This document shows, piece by piece, positions 1 through 6,430 of a stretch of 8,333 nt of DNA (positions are counted from its first letter, which is position 1; each line of letters opens with the position of its first letter). The stretch spans positions 1 through 8,333 of the forward strand of contig JAHHUD010000064.1 of NCBI GenBank assembly GCA_020024185.1, in the 5' to 3' direction. This stretch comes from Oscillospiraceae bacterium (GTDB lineage: Bacteria > Bacillota > Clostridia > Oscillospirales > Ruminococcaceae). Both the position numbers and the translations under genes were made by a program. Under the pieces are notes generated by a model, which made no database searches, was not told the DNA's origin, and saw nothing but the letters and a program-made list of their open reading frames with translations.

Positions 1-328
1 TCAGCTTGCACAAGAAGGTCTTACAACAGATAATATTGATAATTGCGATTTATCATTGCTTACAGATGCAAACGAAATTGAGCTCATTAGAACACTTTCA
101 TATATGCCAAGTGAAATAATTGCAGCCGGTAAAGCATACGACCCATCAAAAATGCCAAAATATGCTATCAGCCTTGCTACACAGTTCCATCGTTTTTATT
201 CTGCTTGTCGTGTTAAAGGTGAAGATGAGGCTCTTTCTAAAGCAAGACTTGCTCTTTGTGTTGCAACAAAATATGCTATTGCAAACTGTCTCAATATTAT
301 GAATATCACTGTTCCTGAAAAAATGTAA
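1..328 (+). CDS. argS: Arginyl-tRNA synthetase, C-terminal fragment (5' end outside window)
   Basis: The reading frame is open from base 2, so the gene starts upstream of the window; 108 codons before a TAA stop are visible. The product charges tRNA-Arg with arginine in the cytoplasm. The visible part matches the DALR anticodon-binding domain that ends class I ArgRS. It has the sequence AYDPSKMPKYAISLATQFHR, then FYSACRV, then a helix with KARLALCVATKYAIANCLNI, and it ends in an almost terminal PEKM. This arrangement (Y-x-P, then a tyrosine and an FH-xFY-x-x-C-RV block) is characteristic of the C-terminal helix bundle of ArgS. Only 38 bases separate the stop from the next plus-strand gene and I see no terminator between them, so the two are probably co-transcribed. 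The catalytic HIGH and KMSK regions are not in the window, so activity cannot be judged directly. Confidence 0.93.
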   Translation, partial: QLAQEGLTTDNIDNCDLSLLTDANEIELIRTLSYMPSEIIAAGKAYDPSKMPKYAISLATQFHRFYSACRVKGEDEALSKARLALCVATKYAIANCLNIMNITVPEKM

Positions 329-366
329 CTAAATATAAAAGATGTATAAAATAAAGGAGATATGTT

Positions 367-882
367 ATGAAAAAAAATAAACTATTATTAGATGCTGTAA
401 TTATTATTGTTGTTATCTTAACAGCTTATTTTATATTAAATAAGCCTTCTGATGATGTAAATACTTCTTCCTCAGATAATTTTCAATCATCTGTTGAATT
501 ACAATCACAAGATTTATCTCAATCCTCTTCAAATGATAAACAGTCATCAAATAACGGACAAAAACCATTTAGTATTTCTTCTAAAGTATCTGAGGAATAC
601 GGAGACAAAATATCTATTCCTGATATAAAATTAGAAGTAGGTTCTGATGGATTATGCTATATTGAAGGCACAATTTCAAACAATACAGACAGTGATTTAA
701 ATATAATATTAATAAACTTTTCCATTTATGATGTAAACGATAAATTAATTCAAGATGCATTCTATGGAGTTGAAAATTTTAACGCAGGAAAAACTAATAG
801 TTTTAAAATTTCTATTGGAAATGGGGTTTCAATAGACGACATTGCCAAATATGAATTATCCGCTGTTGAGGGAGTCTTTTAA
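367..882 (+). CDS. Membrane-anchored FxLYD-domain protein
   Basis: The 171-residue protein begins with a short basic stretch (MKKNK) and a hydrophobic segment at about residues 7-24. I read this as an uncleaved membrane anchor or signal anchor, as there is no lipobox cysteine. Residues about 28-66 form a Ser/Asn/Gln/Asp-rich flexible linker. Residues about 85-171 form a compact beta-rich domain with E-G-T-I-S-N-N and then FSIYD (118-122), the pattern of the extracytoplasmic FxLYD domain. These domains are common in Gram-positive surface proteins and have no defined reaction. The start is fixed by AAGGAG at 354-359, seven bases before the ATG; the ATG at 362 runs straight into a stop. It follows argS closely without a visible promoter or terminator, but co-expression need not mean shared function. 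The fold call is a family inference and the role is unknown. Confidence 0.75.
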   Translation: MKKNKLLLDAVIIIVVILTAYFILNKPSDDVNTSSSDNFQSSVELQSQDLSQSSSNDKQSSNNGQKPFSISSKVSEEYGDKISIPDIKLEVGSDGLCYIEGTISNNTDSDLNIILINFSIYDVNDKLIQDAFYGVENFNAGKTNSFKISIGNGVSIDDIAKYELSAVEGVF

Positions 883-914
883 TCTAATTAAGCAACTCAG
901 AATAATAAAATAGC

Positions 915-937
915 TTATTGATTATATACATCAATAA
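915..937. other. Small AT-rich hairpin in 3' UTR
   Basis: An 8-bp inverted repeat (TTATTGAT at 915-922, ATCAATAA at 930-937) with a 7-base loop lies between the FxLYD gene and its terminator. It has no U-tract of its own and may simply stabilise the 3' end. Apart from this and the terminator, the gap 883-1097 shows nothing else that I can support. Confidence 0.3.
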
Positions 938-952
938 AACAGACATAAAAAT

Positions 953-998
953 AAAAATTCTCCTATGATAGAACAAAAACTATCATGGGAGAATTTTT
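953..998. terminator. Bidirectional rho-independent terminator
   Basis: Two 19-base arms (953-971 and 980-998) pair with one mismatch, which is a G-U wobble on one strand, around an 8-base loop. The A-run on the left and T-run on the right become a U-tract in either reading direction. It lies 70 bases past the plus-strand FxLYD gene and 100 bases past the convergent minus-strand nuclease gene, so it probably serves both. Confidence 0.9.
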
Positions 999-1097
999 TA
1001 TGGCAAGAATTTATGTAAATACAAAAATACGTGAATAAGAAATAATGAATATTATAAAGAAAAATAAACAGGTATAGAGATATATTAAAATTTGATT

Positions 1098-2060
1098 TTA
1101 TGGTTTACATCTGTCACAAGGCTCATGTCCGTTATTTATAAGTTCATCACGGTTTCCAACATATTCTTTTTTATTCTGTGGTTTCATACTATCTACACTT
1201 GAACACTCTGGGAAGTGGAATTTTTTATTGTTTTTGTTAATTATATATGTTGTCCCTTCAGAGTTTAATGTTTTTTCTTCATTATTTTGAGAATTGTCAA
1301 CAATTGCCTTGCTTTCACCTGTTGCATAGTCAATTTCAACACCAGGTTGAACATTATAAGCATATACACAAAAGTTTATTCCCTCACCTTTATCCTCAAC
1401 GGAATAGCCTTCCATCAAAAGTCCACTTGCAACAAGATTATCGCCTTCAAAAATCGGTGTAACTCTATACATTACATGATTTCCTGTTGTTTTTACATAA
1501 TCTGCAATCTTGTTTTCAAATGACAACATACCTTGAATATTAAGATATCTGGTTCCTGTAATAAGATTTTTCTCATTTGCGTTTTCAGCAGTTAACTGAT
1601 ATCCAATAAGATGACAACGATTATAAAGATATTTTCCGTCTACAAAATCATATTTTGCCATAACCCAGCCACTTGGCTTTATCTGCCCAATGCTTCCACG
1701 CTCTTCAGTTGGCATCAAATCCTTGCCAACACAAGAAAAAGCAACGCCACATCTGCCAAGATTGTCAAGCTCGCTATATGTTTCAAAAGATTTTGATGTA
1801 ATTTCATCAGCTGTAAAATATGGTTTATTATTATTTATAGTTATATAGGCTTTATCTGTGTATGCCGGAATATCTTTAACCCCAAATTTTAAATCTTGCG
1901 ATAAGCTATTTGACTGCTCTATATTTTCAATACTGCTTTGCTGCGAAGAAATATCAGCATTTGATGTGTTATTTTCAATATTACCATTTGTACTACAACC
2001 CGCAAAAAATAAAAGCGTAAATATTACAGATAGTAAAATGCTATATATTTTATTTTTCAT
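1098..2060 (-). CDS. Secreted DNA/RNA non-specific endonuclease lipoprotein with zinc-binding-like tail
   Basis: The 320-residue protein starts with a lipoprotein signal peptide (residues 1-21; FFAGC, acylated Cys22), so it should be anchored outside the membrane. A low-complexity Asn/Ser/Gln linker follows to about 55. Residues about 70-252 match the DNA/RNA non-specific endonuclease family of the EndA/DNA-entry nuclease type, a beta-beta-alpha-metal fold. It has YNRCHLIGYQL with catalytic His150, N174 as the likely metal ligand, E182, then YRVTPIF and the family's DYATGE end. The usual DRGH motif reads NRCH here. Residues about 270-320 form a second small domain with FHFPECSSV (His282, Cys286) and CDRC (Cys315, Cys318). 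This resembles the Ada-type metal-binding knuckle often fused to secreted Clostridia proteins. An AGGGAG site at 2068-2073 fixes the start. It may degrade or process extracellular DNA; a role in DNA uptake is possible but not shown. Confidence 0.88.
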   Translation of the reverse strand: MKNKIYSILLSVIFTLLFFAGCSTNGNIENNTSNADISSQQSSIENIEQSNSLSQDLKFGVKDIPAYTDKAYITINNNKPYFTADEITSKSFETYSELDNLGRCGVAFSCVGKDLMPTEERGSIGQIKPSGWVMAKYDFVDGKYLYNRCHLIGYQLTAENANEKNLITGTRYLNIQGMLSFENKIADYVKTTGNHVMYRVTPIFEGDNLVASGLLMEGYSVEDKGEGINFCVYAYNVQPGVEIDYATGESKAIVDNSQNNEEKTLNSEGTTYIINKNNKKFHFPECSSVDSMKPQNKKEYVGNRDELINNGHEPCDRCKP

Positions 2061-2098
2061 TAGTTTTCTCCCTGTTTTATTAAATTTATATTTCTGGC

Positions 2099-2127
2099 TT
2101 TATATGATAGCACAAATTAAACTTCAA
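2099..2127 (-). promoter_or_regulatory. Promoter of the nuclease lipoprotein gene
   Basis: Reading the minus strand, TTGAAG (2127-2122) is followed after 17 bases by TATAAA (2104-2099). This is a good sigma-A-type promoter whose predicted transcript start gives a leader of about 30 bases before the ribosome binding site and ATG at 2060. Confidence 0.6.
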
Positions 2128-2179
2128 ATAAATATATAAATTATATTTTATATTTGATTTGCTATTTTTCGACAATAAA

Positions 2180-2218
2180 AAAGATGTACACAACCTAAAA
2201 AAGTTTATATACATCTTT
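2180..2218 (-). terminator. Terminator of the dacF-PH domain unit
   Basis: The arms TACATCTTT and AAAGATGTA (2210-2218 with 2180-2188) form a 9-bp stem with a 21-base loop starting a few bases after the PH-domain gene's stop. Reading the minus strand, the stem runs into a U-rich tract (complement of 2174-2180). The long loop makes it weaker than a textbook terminator. The same 9-base arms recur in the hairpin at 4014-4076. Confidence 0.6.
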
Positions 2219-2223
2219 ATTTT

Positions 2224-2592
2224 TTATAAAATATGTGAAGCAATTAATTTATCAAGTTTTCTTACATCAGCACCTTTTGCAATACTGATTTTTATATGAC
2301 CAGCTCTTGTCCACAATTCAATTTCAGCATTTAAATCAATTATGCCTGCATTTTCACTTGAATACATATTTATGCTTTTATATGGCAAAGAGTAAGTTTC
2401 AATTTTTTTGCCGGTTATACCTTGGCTGTCACGCACAATAAGACGTTTGTTTGTAAATACCGCTACATCTCTAATTGTTTTATATGCACATTCTGCCACT
2501 TCACCATCAACAAGTATTTCGTTTATATCTTTGGGAATATTACATTCAAGTCCAAAAGTCCAAACTGCCAAAGGTTGTAAATCATCTGTCAT
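2224..2592 (-). CDS. Bacterial PH domain protein (bPH_1-type)
   Basis: This is a 122-residue cytoplasmic protein with no signal peptide or membrane segment. The stretch AYKTIRDVAVFTNKRLIVRD, followed by QGITGKK, Y-S-LPYKSI and a terminal amphipathic helix (about residues 104-120), is the recognisable core of the bacterial pleckstrin-homology family. That family occurs as a single compact domain of about this length. Family members form ring-like oligomers, but their ligand and role are not established. The ATG is preceded by TAGGAGA at 2601-2607 with good spacing. It starts only 20 bases after the dacF stop and shares its downstream hairpin, so it is almost certainly translated from the dacF transcript. 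A cell-envelope role by association would be inference only. Confidence 0.85.
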   Translation of the reverse strand: MTDDLQPLAVWTFGLECNIPKDINEILVDGEVAECAYKTIRDVAVFTNKRLIVRDSQGITGKKIETYSLPYKSINMYSSENAGIIDLNAEIELWTRAGHIKISIAKGADVRKLDKLIASHIL

Positions 2593-2612
2593 AATAAAGT
2601 TCTCCTATTTTT

Positions 2613-3956
2613 TTACATATTCTGATTCTCTTTTTTATTCATATAATAACGGATTTTTCTTCTTTTTTGCCATCTTTTTTTATTTCTTCTTCTGTTTTCC
2701 AGAATTACGACTTGTCTTAACGCTATAATCACAAGTCCTGCTATAATTCCCCATAATACAATGATAATTAAAACATAGAATATTTTTTGAAAAATTACTA
2801 TTATTTTTCCACTAGTATCTTCTGGCAAATTTTTATCAACAACAACAGAAATAATTTGATTTCCGGCCCAAATATCAGCTTGTCCGTCATTATAAAATAG
2901 GTTTGCATTTATAGTTATATGATTTTGTGCTTCGTTAAACTGTGCTGCATCAAATTTATAGGTTATATTTTCCTCTGTCAAATTTTTTGGAACCAAAACA
3001 TTCATATCTTCTGCAAAAATGCTTTTTAAATCAATTTCAGCTTGTGTTCCATCAGGATATTGAATTGTTTTTGGTGCTTTGCTAATAATATCATTTGAAT
3101 TGATAGATGTGCTGTGAAAATTTTCAAATCCATAATCCATAAGTAATTGTGTATCATCAAATTTATCTCTTTTGTGTTCAGATGACATTACAACTGCAAT
3201 CAAAGTTATACCATTTCTTTCACAAACTGTAACCAGAGTATGTTCTGCCTCCTGTGTCCACCCTGTTTTGCTCATAACAAGACCTTCACAAGTTTTATTT
3301 TTATTTATAAAGTCATTAGCATTCCAAAACTGACGCATTATATCTCGTTTATTAGTTGGTTGCATATCATATCTATTTGTAGAAAAAAACCTTGTTAACT
3401 CAGGCACTTTTATAGCCTGTGCAGTTATAAGTGCCATATCATATGCAGTTGTATAATGATTTTCGTCTGGCAAACCGTGTGGATTTGTAAAGTTTGTATT
3501 AACTGCACCGATAAGTTTTGCTTTTTCTGTCATTTTCTGAGCAAAATTTTCAACTGAACCATATGTATTTTCTGCGATAACATTTGAGGCATCATTTGCA
3601 GATTCTATACCAATTGCATATAAAGCTTGTTCCAGTGTAATTTGCTCATCTTCAAATAATGCTATATGGCTTGTATTAAACGGCAAAGAGTACACTGCAT
3701 TATGGCTTGTTGTAAACACATCGTCCAGTTCTTTTTGTTCCAATGCAATCATTGCTGTCATAATCTTTGTTATGCTTGCAGGATACATTTTCTTATTCAT
3801 ATTCTTATCAAACAAAACACTTCCTGTTTGTGCATCAATAAGAACGGCTGATTTACTTTTTATATTATAAATAGATGGCTTTTCTGCTGCAAAGCTTTCT
3901 ATTGGAAAAATTGTTATAATAAATAATAAGCTCAATAATATTGCTGTTTTTTTCAT
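2613..3956 (-). CDS. dacF: D-alanyl-D-alanine carboxypeptidase (penicillin-binding protein, DacF/PBP5 family)
   Basis: The 447-residue serine peptidase (family S11) removes the terminal D-Ala from peptidoglycan pentapeptides and so limits cross-linking. A signal peptide covers residues 1-24 (SFAA just before the likely cleavage). All three active-site motifs are present: S61-I-T-K64, S119-A-N121, and K230-T-G232. The peptidase domain runs about 30-275. A beta-rich PBP5 C-terminal domain follows at about 283-376. The end differs from classic DacA: a clear transmembrane helix (about 384-413) and then a strongly basic tail (NRRRNKKRWQKRRK at 421-434), instead of only an amphipathic membrane-association helix. 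This places the catalytic domain outside and the tail in the cytoplasm. AAAGGACT at 3961-3968 precedes the ATG. It leads a two-gene unit with the PH-domain protein. Confidence 0.93.
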   Translation of the reverse strand: MKKTAILLSLLFIITIFPIESFAAEKPSIYNIKSKSAVLIDAQTGSVLFDKNMNKKMYPASITKIMTAMIALEQKELDDVFTTSHNAVYSLPFNTSHIALFEDEQITLEQALYAIGIESANDASNVIAENTYGSVENFAQKMTEKAKLIGAVNTNFTNPHGLPDENHYTTAYDMALITAQAIKVPELTRFFSTNRYDMQPTNKRDIMRQFWNANDFINKNKTCEGLVMSKTGWTQEAEHTLVTVCERNGITLIAVVMSSEHKRDKFDDTQLLMDYGFENFHSTSINSNDIISKAPKTIQYPDGTQAEIDLKSIFAEDMNVLVPKNLTEENITYKFDAAQFNEAQNHITINANLFYNDGQADIWAGNQIISVVVDKNLPEDTSGKIIVIFQKIFYVLIIIVLWGIIAGLVIIALRQVVILENRRRNKKRWQKRRKIRYYMNKKENQNM

Positions 3957-4001
3957 TTATAGTCCTTTGTATAATATTTAAATTATAATTTTCAAATTAT
4001 A

Positions 4002-4010
4002 ATTATAACA
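4002..4010 (-). promoter_or_regulatory. Extended -10 promoter candidate for dacF
   Basis: The minus strand reads TGTTATAAT here, an extended -10 element (TG-n-TATAAT), about 46 bases before the dacF ATG. No convincing -35 lies upstream, where the preceding hairpin arm sits. The 11-base sequence AAATTATAATT is directly repeated at 3980-3990 and 3994-4004, so AT-rich chance matches are possible. Confidence 0.4.
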
Positions 4011-4013
4011 TAG

Positions 4014-4076
4014 AAAAAGATGTAATTAAAGAAAAATTTGACAAATTTTATCATTTTCCATAAATTACATCTTTTT
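4014..4076 (-). terminator. Terminator of the metal-efflux operon
   Basis: Perfect 14-base arms (4014-4027 and 4063-4076; AATTACATCTTTTT and its complement) enclose a 35-base loop. The loop holds a second small hairpin (4033-4039 with 4043-4049, loop GAC). On the minus strand the stem ends in a U-run, 14 bases after the ATPase stop, so it should end the ATPase transcript and insulate dacF. Confidence 0.75.
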
Positions 4077-4090
4077 AATTATCTACAAAG

Positions 4091-5929
4091 TTACATATTT
4101 TTTGTATTCAATGCTCTCATAGAGTTTAAAATTGCAATAACAGCAACGCCAACATCAGAAAAAACAGCTTCCCACATTGTTGCATATCCTGTTGCCCCAA
4201 GCAATAAAACCAATAATTTTACACCAAGTGCAAAAATAATATTTTGCTTTACAATTCCAAGTGTTTTTCTTGAAATATTAATTGCTGTAATTATTTTTGA
4301 AGGTTGGTCATTCATAATAACAACATCAGCTGCTTCAATTGCTGCATCACTTCCAAGAGCGCCCATAGCAATACCTATATCTGCTCTCGCAAGAACAGGT
4401 GCATCATTTATACCATCGCCAACATAACAAAGCTTATCTTCTTGTGATGATTTTTCTGCGAGAAGTTTTTCAAGCTGTTCAACCTTTTGGTCTGGCAAAA
4501 GCTCTGTGCATACAACGTCCAAACCAAGTTCTGTTGCGATTTTTTCACCAACTGTTTTAGAGTCACCGGTGAGCATAACAGTTTTTGTTACACCGATATT
4601 TTTAAGTCCTTTAATAGTTTGCTGGGCATCTGGTTTAAGAGTATCTTCAATAACAATGCTACCTATACAAATACCATTTTGTGCAACATAAACCACAGTG
4701 TTTCCGATAACTTCTCTATAAGCAATGTTGTTTTCTTGCATAAGTTTTGCATTGCCAACAAATGTTTTAACACCATTTATGTCACAAGTTACACCATAAC
4801 CGGCTTTTTCCTGAACATTATCTGCTTTAACATCAATATTGTTTTTTATTGCATTTTTTATACAGCTTGCAATAGGGTGGCTTGAGTGTGCCTCGGCAAT
4901 TGTGGCAATTTCCAATGTATTTTCATCACCATTTACCTGCACAACTTCAAATTTACCTTTTGTAAGGGTACCTGTTTTATCAAATACCACTGTTTTTGTT
5001 TTTGCCAAAGTTTCAAGATAGTTACTGCCTTTAATAAGAACACCTCTTGATGATGCTCCACCAAGACCACCAAAAAATGAGAGTGGCACAGAAATAACTA
5101 ACGCACAAGGGCAAGAAATTACAAGAAATGTAAGTGCACGATATATCCAATCTTGCCACAAAGCCCCTTTTATAAATAATGGTGGCAAAACAGCTAACAA
5201 CAAAGCGATTATAACAACTGTTGGAGTATAATATTTTGCAAATTTTGTTATAAATTTTTCTGATTTACTTTTCTTATTACTTGCATTTTCCACAAGGTCA
5301 AGAATACGATTTACAGTTGACTGTCCATATTCTTTTGTAACCTTAACTTTAAGTACCCCATTTATATTGATACAACCACTTAAAACCTCGCTGTCTGTCT
5401 GCACTTCTCTTGGCAAACTTTCTCCGGTTAAAGCAGCAGTATCAAGATTTGAAATCCCAGAAATTACAACACCATCAAGCGGAACTCTTTCCCCAGGATT
5501 TACAATAATTATATCCCCCTGTTTTACATCATAAGGGTTTGTTTTAACAGTTGTATCTCCTGATACAACATTTGCAAAATCCGGTCTTATATCCATAAGG
5601 TCAGCTATGGATTTTCTGCTTTTGTTTACAGCATAATTTTGGAATAATTCACCGGTTTGAAAAAACAGCATAACTGCTGCAGCTTCTGGATATTCCCCAA
5701 CAATAAAAGCACCGATAGTTGCAACTGTCATCAGAAAATTTTCATCAAAAATCTGTCCGCCTATAATATTTTGTACAGCCCCAATAACAACGTCATGCCC
5801 AACAATCAAAAAAGATGCAAAATACATTGCAAAAGCAGTTGGTCCCTCCATTTTTGTTATAGTTGCAACAGCAAAAAATAAACCGGCAATTATTATTCTT
5901 ATAAGGTCTTTTTTATTTTTTTTACTCAT
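4091..5929 (-). CDS. cadA: P1B-type heavy-metal ATPase (Zn2+/Cd2+/Pb2+ exporter)
   Basis: This 612-residue integral membrane pump couples ATP hydrolysis to metal export. The ordered P-type motifs are all present: TGES (168-171), the metal-binding CPC (273-275) in ISCPCALVISVP, the phosphorylation site DKTGT (Asp317), the P1B-specific HP (351-352), TGDS (454-457) and GDGINDAP (504-511). In the last membrane helices Lys571 and Asp592 have the spacing of the Lys/Asp pair that marks the Zn/Cd/Pb subgroup (ZntA/CadA) rather than copper pumps. The protein is shorter than typical CadA because it lacks the N-terminal HMA domain; it begins with a basic stretch and goes directly into the first helix. 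The missing domain is encoded by the gene immediately upstream, one base away. AAGAGGA at 5934-5940, inside the upstream gene, precedes the ATG, implying translational coupling. Metal preference is inferred from motifs only. Confidence 0.93.
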   Translation of the reverse strand: MSKKNKKDLIRIIIAGLFFAVATITKMEGPTAFAMYFASFLIVGHDVVIGAVQNIIGGQIFDENFLMTVATIGAFIVGEYPEAAAVMLFFQTGELFQNYAVNKSRKSIADLMDIRPDFANVVSGDTTVKTNPYDVKQGDIIIVNPGERVPLDGVVISGISNLDTAALTGESLPREVQTDSEVLSGCININGVLKVKVTKEYGQSTVNRILDLVENASNKKSKSEKFITKFAKYYTPTVVIIALLLAVLPPLFIKGALWQDWIYRALTFLVISCPCALVISVPLSFFGGLGGASSRGVLIKGSNYLETLAKTKTVVFDKTGTLTKGKFEVVQVNGDENTLEIATIAEAHSSHPIASCIKNAIKNNIDVKADNVQEKAGYGVTCDINGVKTFVGNAKLMQENNIAYREVIGNTVVYVAQNGICIGSIVIEDTLKPDAQQTIKGLKNIGVTKTVMLTGDSKTVGEKIATELGLDVVCTELLPDQKVEQLEKLLAEKSSQEDKLCYVGDGINDAPVLARADIGIAMGALGSDAAIEAADVVIMNDQPSKIITAINISRKTLGIVKQNIIFALGVKLLVLLLGATGYATMWEAVFSDVGVAVIAILNSMRALNTKNM

Positions 5930-5930
5930 A

Positions 5931-6152
5931 CTATCCTCTTGTTACAACAACATCAGGTTCAACTTTCTTTACAATATCAAGAATTTTATTTTCTGTTTCT
6001 TCAGTTGCATTATCTTTAACTTCAACAATAAGTTTAGAAGTCATAAAGTTTAATGTAGCTTCATCAACTGTATCAAGTTTATTAACCATTCTTTCAATTT
6101 TTGCTGCACAGTTTGCACAACATAGTCCTGTTAAACGATATGTTTTTGTCAT
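5931..6152 (-). CDS. Free-standing HMA-domain metal-binding protein (metallochaperone-like)
   Basis: The 73-residue protein is a single heavy-metal-associated domain (beta-alpha-beta-beta-alpha-beta, usual length about 70). The metal loop reads GLCCANCAAKIE. Cys12 and Cys15 are the conserved CxxC pair, and Cys11 is an extra cysteine in place of the more usual Met or Asp. Such domains bind soft metals and pass them to a P1B ATPase. In many CadA/ZntA pumps this domain is the N-terminus of the ATPase; here it is a separate polypeptide whose TAG stop lies one base before the ATPase ATG, in a different frame. AGAGAGGT at 6161-6168 precedes the ATG. It is the first gene after the tandem promoters at 6192-6256, so both genes should respond to the ArsR-type regulator. 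It could equally act in cis as a dissociated regulatory domain of the pump. Confidence 0.9.
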   Translation of the reverse strand: MTKTYRLTGLCCANCAAKIERMVNKLDTVDEATLNFMTSKLIVEVKDNATEETENKILDIVKKVEPDVVVTRG

Positions 6153-6191
6153 AATTATGTACCTCTCTTATATAAAATTTTTAAAAAATCA

Positions 6192-6221
6192 ATAATAGTT
6201 GAACAGTTATTCAACTGTCAA
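6192..6221 (-). promoter_or_regulatory. Proximal promoter of the efflux operon with embedded ArsR-type operator
   Basis: On the minus strand, TTGACA (6221-6216) and TATTAT (6197-6192) are separated by 18 bases. The inverted repeat AGTTGAA-N6-TTCAACT (6197-6216) fills that spacer. Its TGAA-N6-TTCA core is the type bound by SmtB/CzrA/CadC-family repressors, so repressor binding would directly block RNA polymerase. The transcript would start about 33 bases before the HMA gene's ATG. Confidence 0.75.
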
Positions 6222-6256
6222 TTGTATTATAGTTGAATACATGCTCAACTGTCAAT
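6195..6256. repeat. Tandem 28-bp imperfect direct repeat (promoter/operator duplication)
   Basis: The units 6195-6222 and 6229-6256 share ATAGTTGAA at one end and TCAACTGTCAAT at the other, differing mainly in the central N6. The period is 34 bp. Each unit carries one operator plus its overlapping -35 and most of the -10, so this looks like a duplicated regulatory cassette. The remaining 6257-6396 stretch is AT-rich and I see no supported feature in it. Confidence 0.75.
6226..6255 (-). promoter_or_regulatory. Distal promoter of the efflux operon with embedded ArsR-type operator
   Basis: On the minus strand, TTGACA (6255-6250) and a consensus TATAAT (6231-6226) flank an 18-base spacer. The spacer is filled by AGTTGAA-N6-CTCAACT (6231-6250), the same 7-6-7 inverted repeat as the proximal site with one mismatched pair. 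It is the stronger promoter of the two by consensus and lies exactly 34 bases upstream of the proximal copy. Confidence 0.78.
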
Positions 6257-6396
6257 ATATTTTTATAACTTTTACATAAATCACAAAAAAACATACACTT
6301 TATATGCAAAATTTACATACAATAAAAATAATATAAAATAAAAACTGTTTTCATTATATAACTTATATTTAATACACAAAGTTTATGACAAATAAA

Positions 6397-6419
6397 AAAG
6401 AGTGGTAACTCCACTCTTT
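6397..6419 (-). terminator. Terminator of the ArsR-family regulator gene
   Basis: AAAGAGTGG (6397-6405) and CCACTCTTT (6411-6419) form a perfect 9-bp stem with a 5-base loop. On the minus strand it is followed by a U-run (complement of 6394-6399), 11 bases after the regulator stop. The regulator is therefore mainly a separate transcript from the efflux genes. Confidence 0.88.
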
Positions 6420-6430
6420 AAATACAATTA

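Noticed and set aside
1000..1038. 12-codon frame MARIYVNTKIRE directly after the terminator
   Set aside because: Too short, its ATG overlaps the terminator's T-run and it has no ribosome binding site; most likely chance.
4038..5021. Plus-strand open frames opposite the ATPase gene
   Set aside because: They mirror the minus-strand coding sequence, show no family likeness and lack ribosome binding sites.
5927..5945. Possible frameshift that split one HMA-ATPase gene in two, or programmed frameshifting
   Set aside because: The stop and start each have sensible context, the pump has its own AAGAGGA ribosome binding site, and there is no slippery run before the stop; two genes is the simpler reading.
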